Origin: Xenoacremonium recifei
Lineage: Eukaryota > Ascomycota > Sordariomycetes > Hypocreales > Nectriaceae
Assembly: GCA_012184525.1 (NCBI GenBank)
Contig: WOFQ01000005.1
Coordinates: 1,116,001 to 1,180,000 of the forward strand
DNA: 64,000 nt
Reading direction: 5' to 3'
This document shows, one piece after another, positions 32,920-43,920 of the stretch; position 1 is the first letter of the stretch, and each line of letters starts with the position of its first letter. Position numbers and translations under genes: made by a program. The notes under the pieces were generated by a model that searched no databases, had not been told where the DNA came from, and saw only the letters and a program-made list of their open reading frames with translations.

Positions 32920-35052
32920 TCAAGACACCCGAAGTGTCTGCTCACCCCATCCATACACACGCTTCAACCGGCGCGCAAAGATGGGAATCAGATATCCTTC
33001 AATCCGAGACTTATGCGGCCTGTGAATCGTGAACGGCCTTTTCACCGCCATACTCTCCGGTGGCTGGAGTGTATACACCGAGCCGAACTTGGGCATGATT
33101 GAGAAGCCCAGTTCCACCATGGCACTCTCAAACGCAGTCCAACTTACAGATCCCCGTGACCGCGACTTGTTGAACAGCGTTGAGAAGACCTTTTCGGTCG
33201 ATGCGCTCACAACAAACTTCTGTGATGGGGTCTGCGGCGCCTCCGTCGGGACTGGCTCGCTGGGAGGCACGAGGTCGAAGGCTGAAGATTGCGGCGGTCG
33301 CGTCTTCTCCTTCTGTCGTCGTTCTTCTACACGCTTCTCCGGAGGCTCAGGCGCTGTTGGAACCGGTTTCGGCTGACTGCTTTGGTCTTTCTTGGCCTTT
33401 GCTTGCTGATACTGGACTTCCAGGCTATTGAGGCATTCCTCCACCAAGTCGTGGTAAAGAAATCCCATCTTCGTGCCGGTTTTCTCCAAGACGAACTGGT
33501 CAAGGGCGTTCAACGCCCCATCGGCCATTCCCGGCTCCAAGAGATTGTCTATGGGAACAGCGAATTTGCGAAGGTCGATATCACCTTTTAGTGGACGAAG
33601 CTCGGCATCTAGCTCCTGGAATCTCGACAAAAAGGTCTGCCCCTTCTTGCGAGAGATGGGGGGCATCGAAACCGTTGACGAGAGACTCTGGATAAGCCCA
33701 ACGATGATAGCCAGATCACATAGCGCATCCCAGTCCGTATCCATAAGTTTCTCACGCTCCATTGGATGTGCTTCGTGGAGGTCGCCCAGCTTCTGGATCC
33801 AGTCAATCGCCTTTGTCGGATTGGTCTCGGGTTGACAAAGGCGCAACATGTAGTGTAGCTGAGGATCAGATCTGGTGAGCTCTTCAGGGTTGCCCTTCAT
33901 ATTGACGCGCGCGTTGCCAGCCTTGTCGAAGGCACTCGACACCCGCTTGAACCATTTGGACCCCGCGTGAGCCTGAATGTAGCGCTTGAAGACGGCTTGA
34001 GCACGATCGTATTCCATGTGGCAGAGGTTGGATATCTCTTGAAGCAGAATAGCTCGGTAGACCTTGTCCGAAGATGAGGTCTCTAGAAGCTCAAGTAGAC
34101 GAAAGATGTACTTCCAGATAGCAGCGCTCTGGATTGTGCGATGTATAGCTTCGAAAAAGGCCGGGCTAATATATTTGTCGGTGTGTACCGGCAGCTGACG
34201 ACCTTTCTCATCGGCGATTAGCTCTGGTCTGGTAAAGAAGCAAACGTTGACGACATGAGACAGCACATCAGGTTCCGTAGAGAACAGCCCCAGATACTCC
34301 TCCACGGCTTCCTGCTGATCTCGAGCGATGGCAACTAAGTCTGGAAGAGCCATTTTCTGCGCTGGGAATTGAAGACTCAGCCGAGCAAACGTTGCGGTAG
34401 CTGCCTTGTCCGACTTTTTCTGCCGGTCCTTCTTCTTCCGACTGCTTGAAGCTTCATCCAGAATATCCTCTATCATTATGTTGAGGCTCTGTAGAAGAGT
34501 GATCTGGCGCTGCAGGATCAGCTCGCCTGTCGATTGAGGGATGCAGATGCGGGCTTGCATGGCGGGAGCAAAGGCAGCAAGGGTCTCTTCGTGATGAGAA
34601 ACGAGATGGTAAGACTTTCCGTACTCGTCACCTTTTGGTGTGAAGAAAGTATAGCAGTCTTTAAAGTCATCAATGTAGCGGAGATTCTTGGTACGCATCA
34701 TCTCGAGGATAAACGCATGATCTCCCGGCGCGCCATTCGGCCCAGACGCATATTGTTTATAGAGAGACGTGGTGGCGCGATACTCGAGGAGGTCCAAGAG
34801 GAAATCCGAGCCAGGTTCTGTGATATCGCGGAGATTCCACTCTGGGATGATCTTGTACACGTTTCCCAACGACACGTCCGCGGAATGCTTCAGGACCTTG
34901 CCTTCCATTGCGCCAACTTTTAAGCATCTCGTTCGTTGATTTCTGTCGAAGAAACGCCAGGCATTCTGGATGGTGGTTGCGTGCGTCTTCCATTTGCGCC
35001 CAAGGTCGTCGTGCAGCTCTCGCAGCATTTCACTCTGCGAAGGCTGCTCCAT
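32920..35052 (-). CDS. Fungal protein of unknown function with a C-terminal HicA/dsRBD-like small domain
   Basis: Single exon of 710 residues from the ATG at 35052; the open frame extends to 35112 but without an ATG there, so an upstream exon is possible. The N-terminal region (WKTHATTIQNAWRFFDRNQR, then IPEWNLRDI and LLDLLEYRATTSL) and the helical middle are of a type common in filamentous ascomycetes but uncharacterised. A Pro/Glu/Lys-rich linker separates them from about 85 C-terminal residues: SWTAFESAMVELGFSIMPKFGS, then a strand, then FTIHRPHKS and a basic RRLKRVYGW end. The GF-x6-GS plus strand plus HRPH order resembles the small alpha-beta fold of HicA-type RNA-binding proteins; that link is inference. 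A role in RNA handling is possible but not shown. Confidence 0.7.
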   Translation of the reverse strand: MEQPSQSEMLRELHDDLGRKWKTHATTIQNAWRFFDRNQRTRCLKVGAMEGKVLKHSADVSLGNVYKIIPEWNLRDITEPGSDFLLDLLEYRATTSLYKQYASGPNGAPGDHAFILEMMRTKNLRYIDDFKDCYTFFTPKGDEYGKSYHLVSHHEETLAAFAPAMQARICIPQSTGELILQRQITLLQSLNIMIEDILDEASSSRKKKDRQKKSDKAATATFARLSLQFPAQKMALPDLVAIARDQQEAVEEYLGLFSTEPDVLSHVVNVCFFTRPELIADEKGRQLPVHTDKYISPAFFEAIHRTIQSAAIWKYIFRLLELLETSSSDKVYRAILLQEISNLCHMEYDRAQAVFKRYIQAHAGSKWFKRVSSAFDKAGNARVNMKGNPEELTRSDPQLHYMLRLCQPETNPTKAIDWIQKLGDLHEAHPMEREKLMDTDWDALCDLAIIVGLIQSLSSTVSMPPISRKKGQTFLSRFQELDAELRPLKGDIDLRKFAVPIDNLLEPGMADGALNALDQFVLEKTGTKMGFLYHDLVEECLNSLEVQYQQAKAKKDQSSQPKPVPTAPEPPEKRVEERRQKEKTRPPQSSAFDLVPPSEPVPTEAPQTPSQKFVVSASTEKVFSTLFNKSRSRGSVSWTAFESAMVELGFSIMPKFGSVYTLQPPESMAVKRPFTIHRPHKSRIEGYLIPIFARRLKRVYGWGEQTLRVS

Positions 35053-35708
35053 GTCGCCGACAGGTTTGCACTGACCATCAGCCAATGCTAATCTCGGAAG
35101 AGAAGACGACAAGAAGAAATATAAAAGACTCCTACCAGGAGGAGAAGTGGCTTTCGATCTTCGGCTTCAGAAGCCTGAAGTTCAGCTGTGCTTGCGGCGG
35201 TCAAGCGAGCTGTCCCGATTGACATTCGCCTGACCCACAAATTCACGCCCGCTGCCGCACCTCTTTGAGAGCATCAAACTGTCATAGACTGGCATTGATC
35301 TCGTGATTCTCTGTATGGACTTCTTGCATTTTCTAATTATCCTAAAGCGTCTCGTCGTTGAAGTTGGGTTGGAGCTCGAAACGTGCAAAATCGCATGCGT
35401 CAAAACGAAATGCCTCGACAACAGATTCCTACATGCTCTTCACGGTAGTGGTGTTCGATGTTCTTATAGTTGCTTTGTGGAATACCATCTTGCGGCACAG
35501 GGCATGTGTTTTACGGGCTTCCACATCGGTCAATGGAGAGGCTTCCTCTCAAGATAACTAATTTGAGGATCGAACAGCAAAACCATCTACACATCGAAAC
35601 AGCACCGTTGTCCACAGAGTAGTTCACACTATTGTCCCCTCCTTGTCAACCAAGAACGTACAATCTTCTTTGGATTATCCAAGTCGGACCCAAGCCTAAA
35701 TCATTAAA
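35053..35708. other. Intergenic region, 656 bp
   Basis: Promoter of the 710-residue protein gene and 3' flank of the CorA-like gene. Nothing recognised. Confidence 0.5.
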
Positions 35709-38307
35709 TTAGTCCCTCCGCGGCCCCGGCGCTATAGAGGTATAACTCCTTAAAATGGCCTCTGACCCTGCCCCTCTAGGATCCCCTAACTGTGCCACCA
35801 GTCTCGGTTGCAGAGGGGCTTCTGTGGTTGAATTTGGATTTTCCTTGTTCTTTTCCTCTTGGTTCGTTTCCACGTCCGGGACCTTCCGCTTTAAGAACGA
35901 CGGCAGAAACGCCTTAACGCGGCTCCCCAGTTTGGTAGAGCCACTTGCGTCTTCGACTGTGATAGCAACGCCTAACAAATCCCCGCCAAAGCCAAACGCC
36001 TCTGCATGAGGTACTAGATGACGGTTCGGCCTTTTTGGATCCTTCTTTGAATCCTCATCCTTCCGGTGCATTTTCAGCCACAAGAGCCACGCTGACAGCA
36101 CTACCAGCGTTAGTGGCACCGTAACTGCCCAGTAAATCCAGAATCGCGAGTTGACAACCGAGTCCCCATCCTCGGCGGACTAGTTGAACAGATTCATGGA
36201 GAAGAGTGTCTAAAGTTTCTCAGTCAGCCTCGCTGGAAAATATTTAGGACGGTCTCGCTGGGACACCAACCGCAACAGATGCCCCTGGTAAGAATAGGAT
36301 ACTCATGACGGCAAGCGTGAACATTGCAAAGCTGTCTTCTTTGGTGACACGCGCGATTTCTAGGGAAAATCTAGCCATATCATAGTTGCTCTTGTTGTCA
36401 CGTTGCGCGATCAGGTTGTAGACCTATGAACGTTCTGTGAGCAGCTTTCGTCTCTGAATTCTTGAGCTGCCAACTTACGATCTGCAACTGATTCGATGCT
36501 ATCTTAGACTCCCTTGATATTTCGAGTCGCAAGCCCTCGTGTGTCGCTCGTAGGTTCTCCAGTCGAGATTTCAAGCGATTTGTGGATTGCTGCAAATGCT
36601 TGGCCCACCGTGCTGATGTTTCGCCATCGTCTTTTTTTCCTCCGGCGCTCACTCTCTCTTCAGAACAGTGCTCTTTCTCTATCTCTGAGATAATCCTAAG
36701 TATACGTGCCGCAAGCAAGACGTTTGCTTCATTGCGTGCCTCGTGGGTTGGCAGGGTTGAAATGGCTACATTCAACGTCCGAGTCATCTTGTCGAAGCCC
36801 TATGAGAAAAAGAGATTAGCATCAATTTTTTGGACCGTAAGATCGTCTTGCTTATGGCGGCATGAGGGAATCACCATGTGTTTCTCTTCGAAATCCTCAA
36901 AATCTTCAAATACTCCAGACAACTGGGTTTCGCCCTCTACCATTGAGAGATCGTTCGCCCTATGTCTAACAATAGCTATATCGCCAATAGTGAGGAGCTC
37001 GCAAAGTATCACCGGCAGCAGCATCGGATGTTGGATATCGTCCAGAGCAGCGCGTATCTTGCGAGAAAGAGCGACCCTTTCCGCATCCAGCATACCATGT
37101 ATGAAAGCGTTAACGGTCTGGCGCAACGGATCCCAATAAATTCCTAGCGTCCAGTCCTCAGACTGTGCCAGGGGCAGCCGTAGTGAGAAGCCTTTTGAGC
37201 CGTAGTCAGCTAAATTAGGCCAGGTATTTCAGAGGGGCGGTTGAAACTCAGTACTTTTGCAATTTGATGACGCGACGCCATGTTCGATCAAAATTGGTAT
37301 TCCTTAAGCAAAGTCAACGATAGATCTAAAAGCTGTGTCACAAAACCGACCGTCTAAAATCTGGTGCACAACATCACCCGGGATCTTTAAAGTATCAAGC
37401 ACGTCCAACAGTGTCACTTCGTCCTTCACTGTTATAGCCCCAGGCTGCTTGGGCGGACCACAGACTCTATTGGTGCTGTTAGTTGCGCTCCCGTGGCTTG
37501 GGTAAAGAGAATTACACAATGTTTGTATTACTTATGACATTCTCGTCGTCTCGGAGTTTCTTGAGCCATGATCGGAGGTTCTCGTGACTGTACTTCTTGT
37601 CGAATAGCGTATCTGCGTTGATGGTGTGCGGCTAGAGGGCAGTTAGCCGTACCAGCACTTGTTATTGGGAATACCTTGGACTTCCTTACCGACGAATTTT
37701 GCAGCTCTAGGACAAAATTATCCCCGCTCTCGAACTTCAACCGCGAGGGACACTTGAAGCCTTGGCCCCTGGTCTCGCCGACGTAGGTTCCGTCTTCCGC
37801 CTGCGTGATATCCCCTTTCGACAGTCTTGAATTAAGGCGTGGTGATGTCTCATCGACGGCTCTTGAAGCTGTGAGGACACGTAATGGCTGTAGGTTGATA
37901 AAAATCTGAACGGTGGAGAATAGCTCATCCAGCCGTCTTAGAATGCTAGGAATCCTCTGAGTTGCCCGATTCCACTGATTAATGTTTCTGATTTGGGTCA
38001 CTTGGCGAGAGAGGGGTTGATTTTCCGCAAGCTTTGACACTTTTTGGAGCTCTTGGGCGAGGTGTCCGAACTCGCGGCTGATCGCGCGGATGGTGTCGTT
38101 GAAGGGCTTCAGATCCGAGGGTAAAGTGTGAAACTGATTGAGGAGCAGGTCATGAACCAACTGTAGTATATTGGTCCATAGTCCGACCCTGCTTTGAATT
38201 TCGGCATACTTTGCTATCCTAATTTCAATGCCCTGGATTTCTCTGCCTATTTCCATGGTCTCGGACAGAAGGGTTTCCATATTGGTAATTGTAGTTGGGG
38301 GGTCCAT
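35709..38307 (-). CDS. CorA-like two-helix membrane protein with an in-frame TAG before the last helix
   Basis: Minus-strand exons inferred: 38307-37690, 37631-37532, 37464 to about 37342, about 37209-36875, 36799-36479, 36423-36271 and 36209-35709. All other junctions close in frame; the third/fourth exon junction is uncertain, and two genes cannot be excluded. The N-terminal part is helical (METLLSETMEIGREIQGIEI). The middle carries SLRLPLAQSEDWTLGIYWDP, RKIRAALDDIQHPMLLPVIL and MTRTLNVAISTLPTHEAR. The end has VYNLIAQRDNKSNYDMARFS, then TM1 (FTLAVMSILFLPGASVA) with TLFSMNLFN, and TM2 (FWIYWAVTVPLTLVVLSAWL), a CorA-like arrangement with SMN in place of GMN. A TAG at 36182-36180 interrupts NLFN-stop-SAEDG between them. 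Skipping to the AACTAG acceptor would give an uninterrupted 706-residue frame without TLFSMNLFN. Function unknown. Confidence 0.65.
36180..36182 (-). other. In-frame TAG in the CorA-like gene
   Basis: The codon follows NLFN and precedes SAEDGDSVVNSRFWIYW. Related fungal proteins normally read on here, usually with Trp, which is one base from TAG. The AG of this codon also ends a possible acceptor (CAACTAG). Confidence 0.6.
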
Positions 38308-39168
38308 TGCTACTATACAATAAGTAGGTTCGCTTTCGAGACAGTAAAATTATGTAGCGGGTTTGAGAGGATTAAAAGTGAAAATATCGATGTGTTATGA
38401 GATTTAATATTCAAGTCAATAGATGCCCAATGGGTCTTGTCAGGTTGAAATGCATAAAATGTAAGCCTATTAGACGATACTGAGTGGGGTCCTGTAAGAA
38501 AGCGCATCTACTCGGTGGTTTGAGTTGGGTTGTGACTGACCTGTTGCTGACTTCTCCTGCTGGAGAGGTGATGTTATAGGCTATGTCCCTTTGTATGCTA
38601 AGCTACATTTACTGGGAGGACAATACAGATTGCTTTTCGTACACAATGGTCTGAATAGATTTCGAAAATAAGTCTTCTCACATCTTCGGGGTGGAATTTG
38701 AGGCGGAAATTTATTTCTATGATGTGTCTTTAGTGCCCTCTGGCTATGTCTCTGGTTAGGCGACAATATCACAAGACCCCTTGTTCAAGGATCGGTGTAA
38801 TCGTACTTCGTACTCTATGCCTATGTAGAAAGCGCTGCGAACGGGACCGTTATAAGAGTCGTTGCACATCTTTCAGCTGAGGGCTCTGTAGGCAGCCATG
38901 GGCGGTCCAGCCAACCAGAACCCCGGTCTGTCATGTAGTTAAGCGCCCATCTGAAACAAAGTCTGGCTCGAAGCGCTGCAAGATGGGTACCGTGCACTTG
39001 ATCAGGACCGTGAAGAGAGACCCCGTGGAGCCATGCGGGCGCCAATTTGTCCTTTATGAGGTCGAGGAGACCTTTCGTCGCGTTGGTGTTCCTGAGTTTT
39101 CCAACCCTTGCTCTGGATGACGGTGCCAACACTAACCTCTCGTCACCGTGAGAGTCGCCGCTAGCAAA
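38308..39168. promoter_or_regulatory. Divergent promoter region, 861 bp
   Basis: Lies between the CorA-like gene (minus) and the polytopic membrane protein gene (plus), so it should hold both promoters. I see no defined element. A minus-strand open frame at 38821-39132 has no family motif; an upstream non-coding or coding exon of the plus-strand gene could end at about 39130-39168. Confidence 0.45.
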
Positions 39169-40836
39169 ATGACGAACAGCACGAGTATCGCCGGTTGGGT
39201 CAGTTCAAGTACTGATCGTGGTTCTTTTGACGTGATCTGGTCCTGCGTTGCGACAATCGGCCTCTGTGTTTGGGTCTCGACGTACCCTAACGTGCCCGCG
39301 CGAGAGGACAAATGGTACCATGAGCTTATCGACAAATTCCACATGGCTGTTATTGGGCTCCTGGGCCCAGACATACTTTTCTCCATAGCCGGTGGGCAGC
39401 TGATGCATGCTCGACGATGTGTGAAGGTAGGAAGCGACTTCGCTCTGTGTCTATTTGGTCGAAAACTGATTGCGGATAGCTCTTTGCGGAGAGCCCAGAG
39501 ATGCGCAACGGTCGTGAATGGACTCTCACACATGCCTTCTTCGCCAATATGGGCGGTTTCGTCCTGACGAGTCCGGATTACCCCAACGGATTCCCTATTG
39601 ATGGCAAGCAGTTGCACTACCTCATCAAGCACGGCCACGTCGAATACCCAGAAATAAGCAAAGAAGAGATCGAAAGGCAAAGCAAGTCTGATGGGATGGC
39701 TAAGTAAGATGTGCTAAGGCTAGTCTCGCTTGGCCATGTTGGACTGACGGTAACTTAGGTTCATCACGTTATGTCAAGTCATCTTCTTCCTTTTCAACGA
39801 GTTCTGGCGGCTAGGCCAAGGATTTGCCATCTCTACTCTCGAACTGACTACCATAACCTTTGCTTTCATGATGTTTGGAACGTCGGCTTGGTGGTACAAG
39901 AAGCCGCTCATCTCCAATTCAATCATCATCCGTACTCGAGACGATCGGACGGTGCAACGGATCCGAGACGATGCTAAGGCCTCGGTAGGTCCTATACAGT
40001 CACCTAATTATTAGTATTGTGTTCGATGACTTACAATGAATTTTCCATAGACTCATCCTGGCCTTCGTGACGTTTGGCTCCGGACGCCCCTCGACTTCAT
40101 CTCCCGAGAGACGTTTCAAGTATACCGCCACTGGGTCTACTACTCTGACTTCACCCATAAAGCTTTTATGCCGATTATATCTCGCTCCATGAAGGCATCG
40201 CCCTGGGACCGTATTCCCAACAACATCATGCACCCTAACGGGTGGGACAGATTTGACATAGTCTTCGTCATCCCGAGCATGATCCTCCAAACCGCCTTTT
40301 GTCTCTCCTTTCTCTCAGCTTGGTCCTTCCACTTCCCGTCGCGAATAGAAAGATTGCTATGGAGAATCTGTGCATCCTACCACGCTGTGTTCTCTTTAAG
40401 TATAACCATATATTTTTTCTACATTTCATATCGCGACCGAAATCTTCCGCACACTTCGTGGCAAACGAGCGGAGATGAAGACGAATTGCCACAGGGGCTC
40501 CCCAATGCGCCGAACCCAGGCCTCTCAAGAGAGAGAGCTCCTGATGATATTAGCCTCTCTAGCATTGAAGAAGGCACAGGCGAACCTTGCTCACTCAACA
40601 TGAAGCCTCTAAAGCGCAAATACATCTTCAAAGCCTGGGCGGAAAGTTTCCGGAATATATCGCCAGACCAGGATCCAGATATGGCAATTCCTTTGCGGTG
40701 GACTGCGACATACTTCCTCCCAACAGTTCTCTACTGTCTCTGCCGACTGTATTTTTACATTGAAGATGTTATTAATTTTCGTCAACAACCCGCAAGCGTG
40801 TATCGCTCAGTCGAACGCATTTTCCCATCAATTTGA
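39169..40836 (+). CDS. Polytopic membrane protein of a large uncharacterised fungal family
   Basis: Predicted exons 39169-39426, 39480-39703, 39759-39984 and 40051-40836 close in frame to 497 residues; introns are 53, 55 and 66 bp. About seven hydrophobic segments are visible, beginning DVIWSCVATIGLCVWVS and MAVIGLLGPDILFSIAG and including FDIVFVIPSMILQTAFCLSF, YHAVFSLSITIYFFYISY and a C-terminal TYFLPTVLYCLCRLYFY. A soluble segment after the second helix carries WTLTHAFFANMGGFVL and FPIDGKQLHYLI, strings I associate with an abundant, functionally unknown mould family. The N-terminus is short; a preceding signal-peptide exon may be missing. No transporter or enzyme signature is evident. Confidence 0.78.
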
Positions 40837-41015
40837 GCTCAGTCTTGAGTCTTAGCTTGAGGTCGGATGGTCATGCTACGTCATTGTTGAATCCCTTTCT
40901 GGATATTAGCTAGGATATATATTATCTCGACCTAGATCTATTTTGTCAGGATATCTGACCAATCTCTCTTTGTCGCCCACTCTTCCCATGTTGTCATTGG
41001 GCAAGCTATACCGGC

Positions 41016-42075
41016 CTAAACAGTTTCTGTGAGCGCCTTGCTCTTATTGCACGGTGATCGTTGGGGATGACAATCACTCACCTTTTCAATATCTTCGGCT
41101 GTCAAAAGGCTCATTCCGCCATCATAACCGGGATCAGAGGAGTATGAAAACATGGCTGACACCTCAATACCAAGATCCAGGTCACCAGAAGCTGCCGTCA
41201 TCTCTTCGTTTGTCACTTGGCGGTAGCTGACGGGGTTGCCAGTAATACGACCCCAAGTCTGAATCCACTCCGGCCAGGTACAAAACGTTCCCGCAGCCAT
41301 GTAGGCCTTTCCTGGTGGCATCTGATACACACCGTATGTGAAGCTTCCCATGTCTCCGACTGGGTCCAGATGAGGGACTGGTTTGTCAGGGACAGTTGTG
41401 AAACCCATCTCGAAACTTCCGTCTTGAAGCTGGTGTATTTGTTAATAAAAATCGCACTCGTGCTACACCAGTTACAACACCAACCTTCTTAAAGTATGAG
41501 TTAGGTAGGATGTTAAAGCTGGTAAAGAAATAGCCGGTGTGAATACATGACATTTTAGCTGCAAGCTTGGGGTAATGCTCCTCGACATAAAGCGGGAAGA
41601 CATCGGCTTTGGCGTCAAAATGGTACAGCTCATCGAACTTGCCGCCGCTACATTGCTTGGACTGACTTAAAGTTGAGACTAGAAAGCCATTTGCATCGAG
41701 GGTATCAGCCACAGTGGCTGCAGCATCAGCAATGTTTTTGCCCTGTTGGTACTCAACATTATAGGCGAACTTTCGGCATGGAATGCCTTCTTTTTGTGCC
41801 TGTTCTCGACAATCCGGGCGGAAGAATGGCTCCCAGTAATTGGTGACGCTGAAAATTACATTTGCCCCGCGAAACGCCTCCTCGAGAGTCGAGACAACGT
41901 CCAGATCGGCAGCGACAACCTCGACACCCGCGGCTGAAAGTTCCTTCGCCACAGCGGAGTCGAGGTTTCGGGTCAAGCCGCGGACCCGAAAGCCGGCCTG
42001 GAGAAAGCGGCGGGCAACGGAGCCGCCTTGCTTCCCGGTGGCGCCAACCACACATATCAATTTCTGGTTGGCCAT
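41016..42075 (-). CDS. NmrA-like NAD(P)-binding protein
   Basis: Predicted exons 42075-41485, 41429-41082 and 41036-41016 give 319 residues; introns are 55 and 45 bp. The N-terminal Rossmann motif is ICVVGATGKQGGSVA (GxxGxxG), followed by FRVRGLTRN, a typical NADP-binding position, and ADLDVVSTLEEAFRGANVIF. NmrA-like proteins are atypical short-chain dehydrogenases that either sense the NAD(P) redox state and regulate transcription, as NmrA does with the GATA factor AreA, or act as reductases (isoflavone-reductase type). The catalytic Tyr-x3-Lys is not obvious, which favours a sensor role. The 45-bp second intron is 3n and stop-free, so the last exon of seven codons is uncertain. Divergent from the LaeA-like methyltransferase at 42457. 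Confidence 0.84.
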
Positions 42076-42456
42076 GGATGGTAGGTGTTGGGGTGGTAGG
42101 AGCAATAAACATAAAGCAAACACAGTGTATGGAGTACTCTCTGTACGCAATAGAAGCTTGCGACATTTATCATTACTGGAAACAGCTTCTGCAAGGCGAG
42201 GAGGGGTAAGACCTGATGCTCCCACGCTATGCCGCAACGAGCAGCTCACCCAGACTTTCAGCTGTGTCTCGGACCTTCGGTTCAGGCGGTACGCGTCGAT
42301 GACCTGATCAATGAGGTGTTTTCCCGGCGGTGTCGACAGAATGCAAATTCCACGCCAACGACAGAGTTCATACCGCTCCATCCTCTTCTCTCCTCTCCCT
42401 TCATCTAAAACCGGTTCCGTTCTGAGCTAACTGGGTCCCCCCGGCGCGGAACCAAC
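42076..42456. promoter_or_regulatory. 381-bp bidirectional promoter between NmrA-like and LaeA-like genes
   Basis: The two start codons face away from each other and are 381 bp apart, so the promoters must overlap or touch. I did not identify a specific operator. Confidence 0.7.
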
Positions 42457-43666
42457 ATGACTTCGCCCAAGAATCCCACTCCAACGCAATCCCCGCCAAG
42501 ATCGCCGCCAGATGCGCCTGGTAGTGGATCTCCAGGTGGAGGAGAACAGCAGGCTGTCCCTCTAGAAATTGATGTAAGGGACTCATCTACATGGCTTATG
42601 GTGCATAGCGAGTCACTGATATATTGTCTCTATGACAGGAAAATGCTGGGCAAGAAGACGACGCAGACTCGTCATATGGCTCAGAAGCCGCGTCCGTCTA
42701 TACAGCATCAGTTACATCGTCTATTTATCAGTACCAGTACGAAAATGGTCGTCGGTACCACGCTTTCCGAGAAGGCGAATACGTCTTGCCCAACGACGAC
42801 CAGGAGCAGCAACGCCTTGATTTGCAGCACCATATTTGGCGCTTACTGCTAGGAGGCCGCTTGTTCACTGCCCCTTTGCCCGATCCAAGCAAACAACCCC
42901 AGCTTCGTATCCTAGACTTAGGCACTGGTACGGGCATCTGGGCAGTCGAGATGGCGGATGAGTTTCCAACTGCTATTGTACAGGGCATCGACCTTTCACC
43001 CATCCAACCGGATTGGGTGCCCAGCAATTGCTTTTTCCATGTCGATGATTATGAAGACCAGTGGACCTATCGTGAATCGGAGCGTTTCGACTACATTCAT
43101 GGCCGCGCATTGAGCGGCACGTCGGCAGACTGGCCACGGTTCTACCGTCAGGCGCTCGAACATCTGAAGCCAGGTGGCTACATAGAGATGCAGGAGTATG
43201 ATGCGTGGATATTCAGCGACGACGATAGCTGTGATCGGGCACCGTGGACTATGGAATGGGTTGATAAGCTGGACCGAGCGAGCCAGATGTATGGCAAACA
43301 GATCAACGTGGCAAAATATCAGAAGCAGTGGATGATTGATGCAGGGTTTGAAGACGTTCAAGAGCAAATTTTTAGGGTAAGTAAACTTTGTTGGCTTCTC
43401 ACTCTCAATTCACTAAATGATGGCAGATACCAATTGGACCGTGGACCAGAGATCCAGCACTTAAGGAGTTGGGCCGGTATGAGTTGGTCCATATGCAAAT
43501 GTCAGTCGAGTCCCATACGCCAGCTCTGTTCACGCGTGTTTGGAACTATTCGCACGATCAGGTGATGGTCCTGATGGAAGGAGTTAAAAGAGAATTTCGG
43601 AGCAACGATTTGCATTTGATCACGACATATCGATTTATTTCAGGGAAAAAGCCGGAAGATATCTGA
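42457..43666 (+). CDS. LaeA-like SAM-dependent methyltransferase (second copy)
   Basis: Predicted exons 42457-42573, 42639-43376 and 43427-43666, 364 residues; introns are 65 and 50 bp. A Pro/Ser-rich N-terminus and an acidic segment lead to SVTSSIYQYQYENGRRYHAF, then LPNDDQEQQRLDL. SAM motif I is ILDLGTGTGIWAVEMAD (about 130-146), followed by GIDLSPIQPDW, NCFFHVDDYEDQW and LKPGGYIEMQEYD; the last exon encodes IPIGPWTRDPALKELG. The order of motifs is the same as in the eight-exon paralogue at 13480-14890, but intron count differs (two against seven). Substrate unknown; a regulator or small-molecule methyltransferase are both possible. Confidence 0.9.
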
Positions 43667-43920
43667 GTAACTGCAATACCATTACCCGGCGACTTCCAAT
43701 AAGTTGCCTCATGTTTGTATGATTCTTCTTAGGGTGAAGTGACAGGCCTTGTAACTCATCAACTAGCGGATCGTTGCACAAATCGGAGGTCGTTTGGGAA
43801 TTGCTGTTCGCGACCACGCTGTTACACCGACTCTCTGACATCTTTGTAATGGATTGGTTGCTTAATATCACTAGGCTTTATTAGTAAAACTCTTGTCAAA
43901 GTCTTCATAGATGAGTCAAC

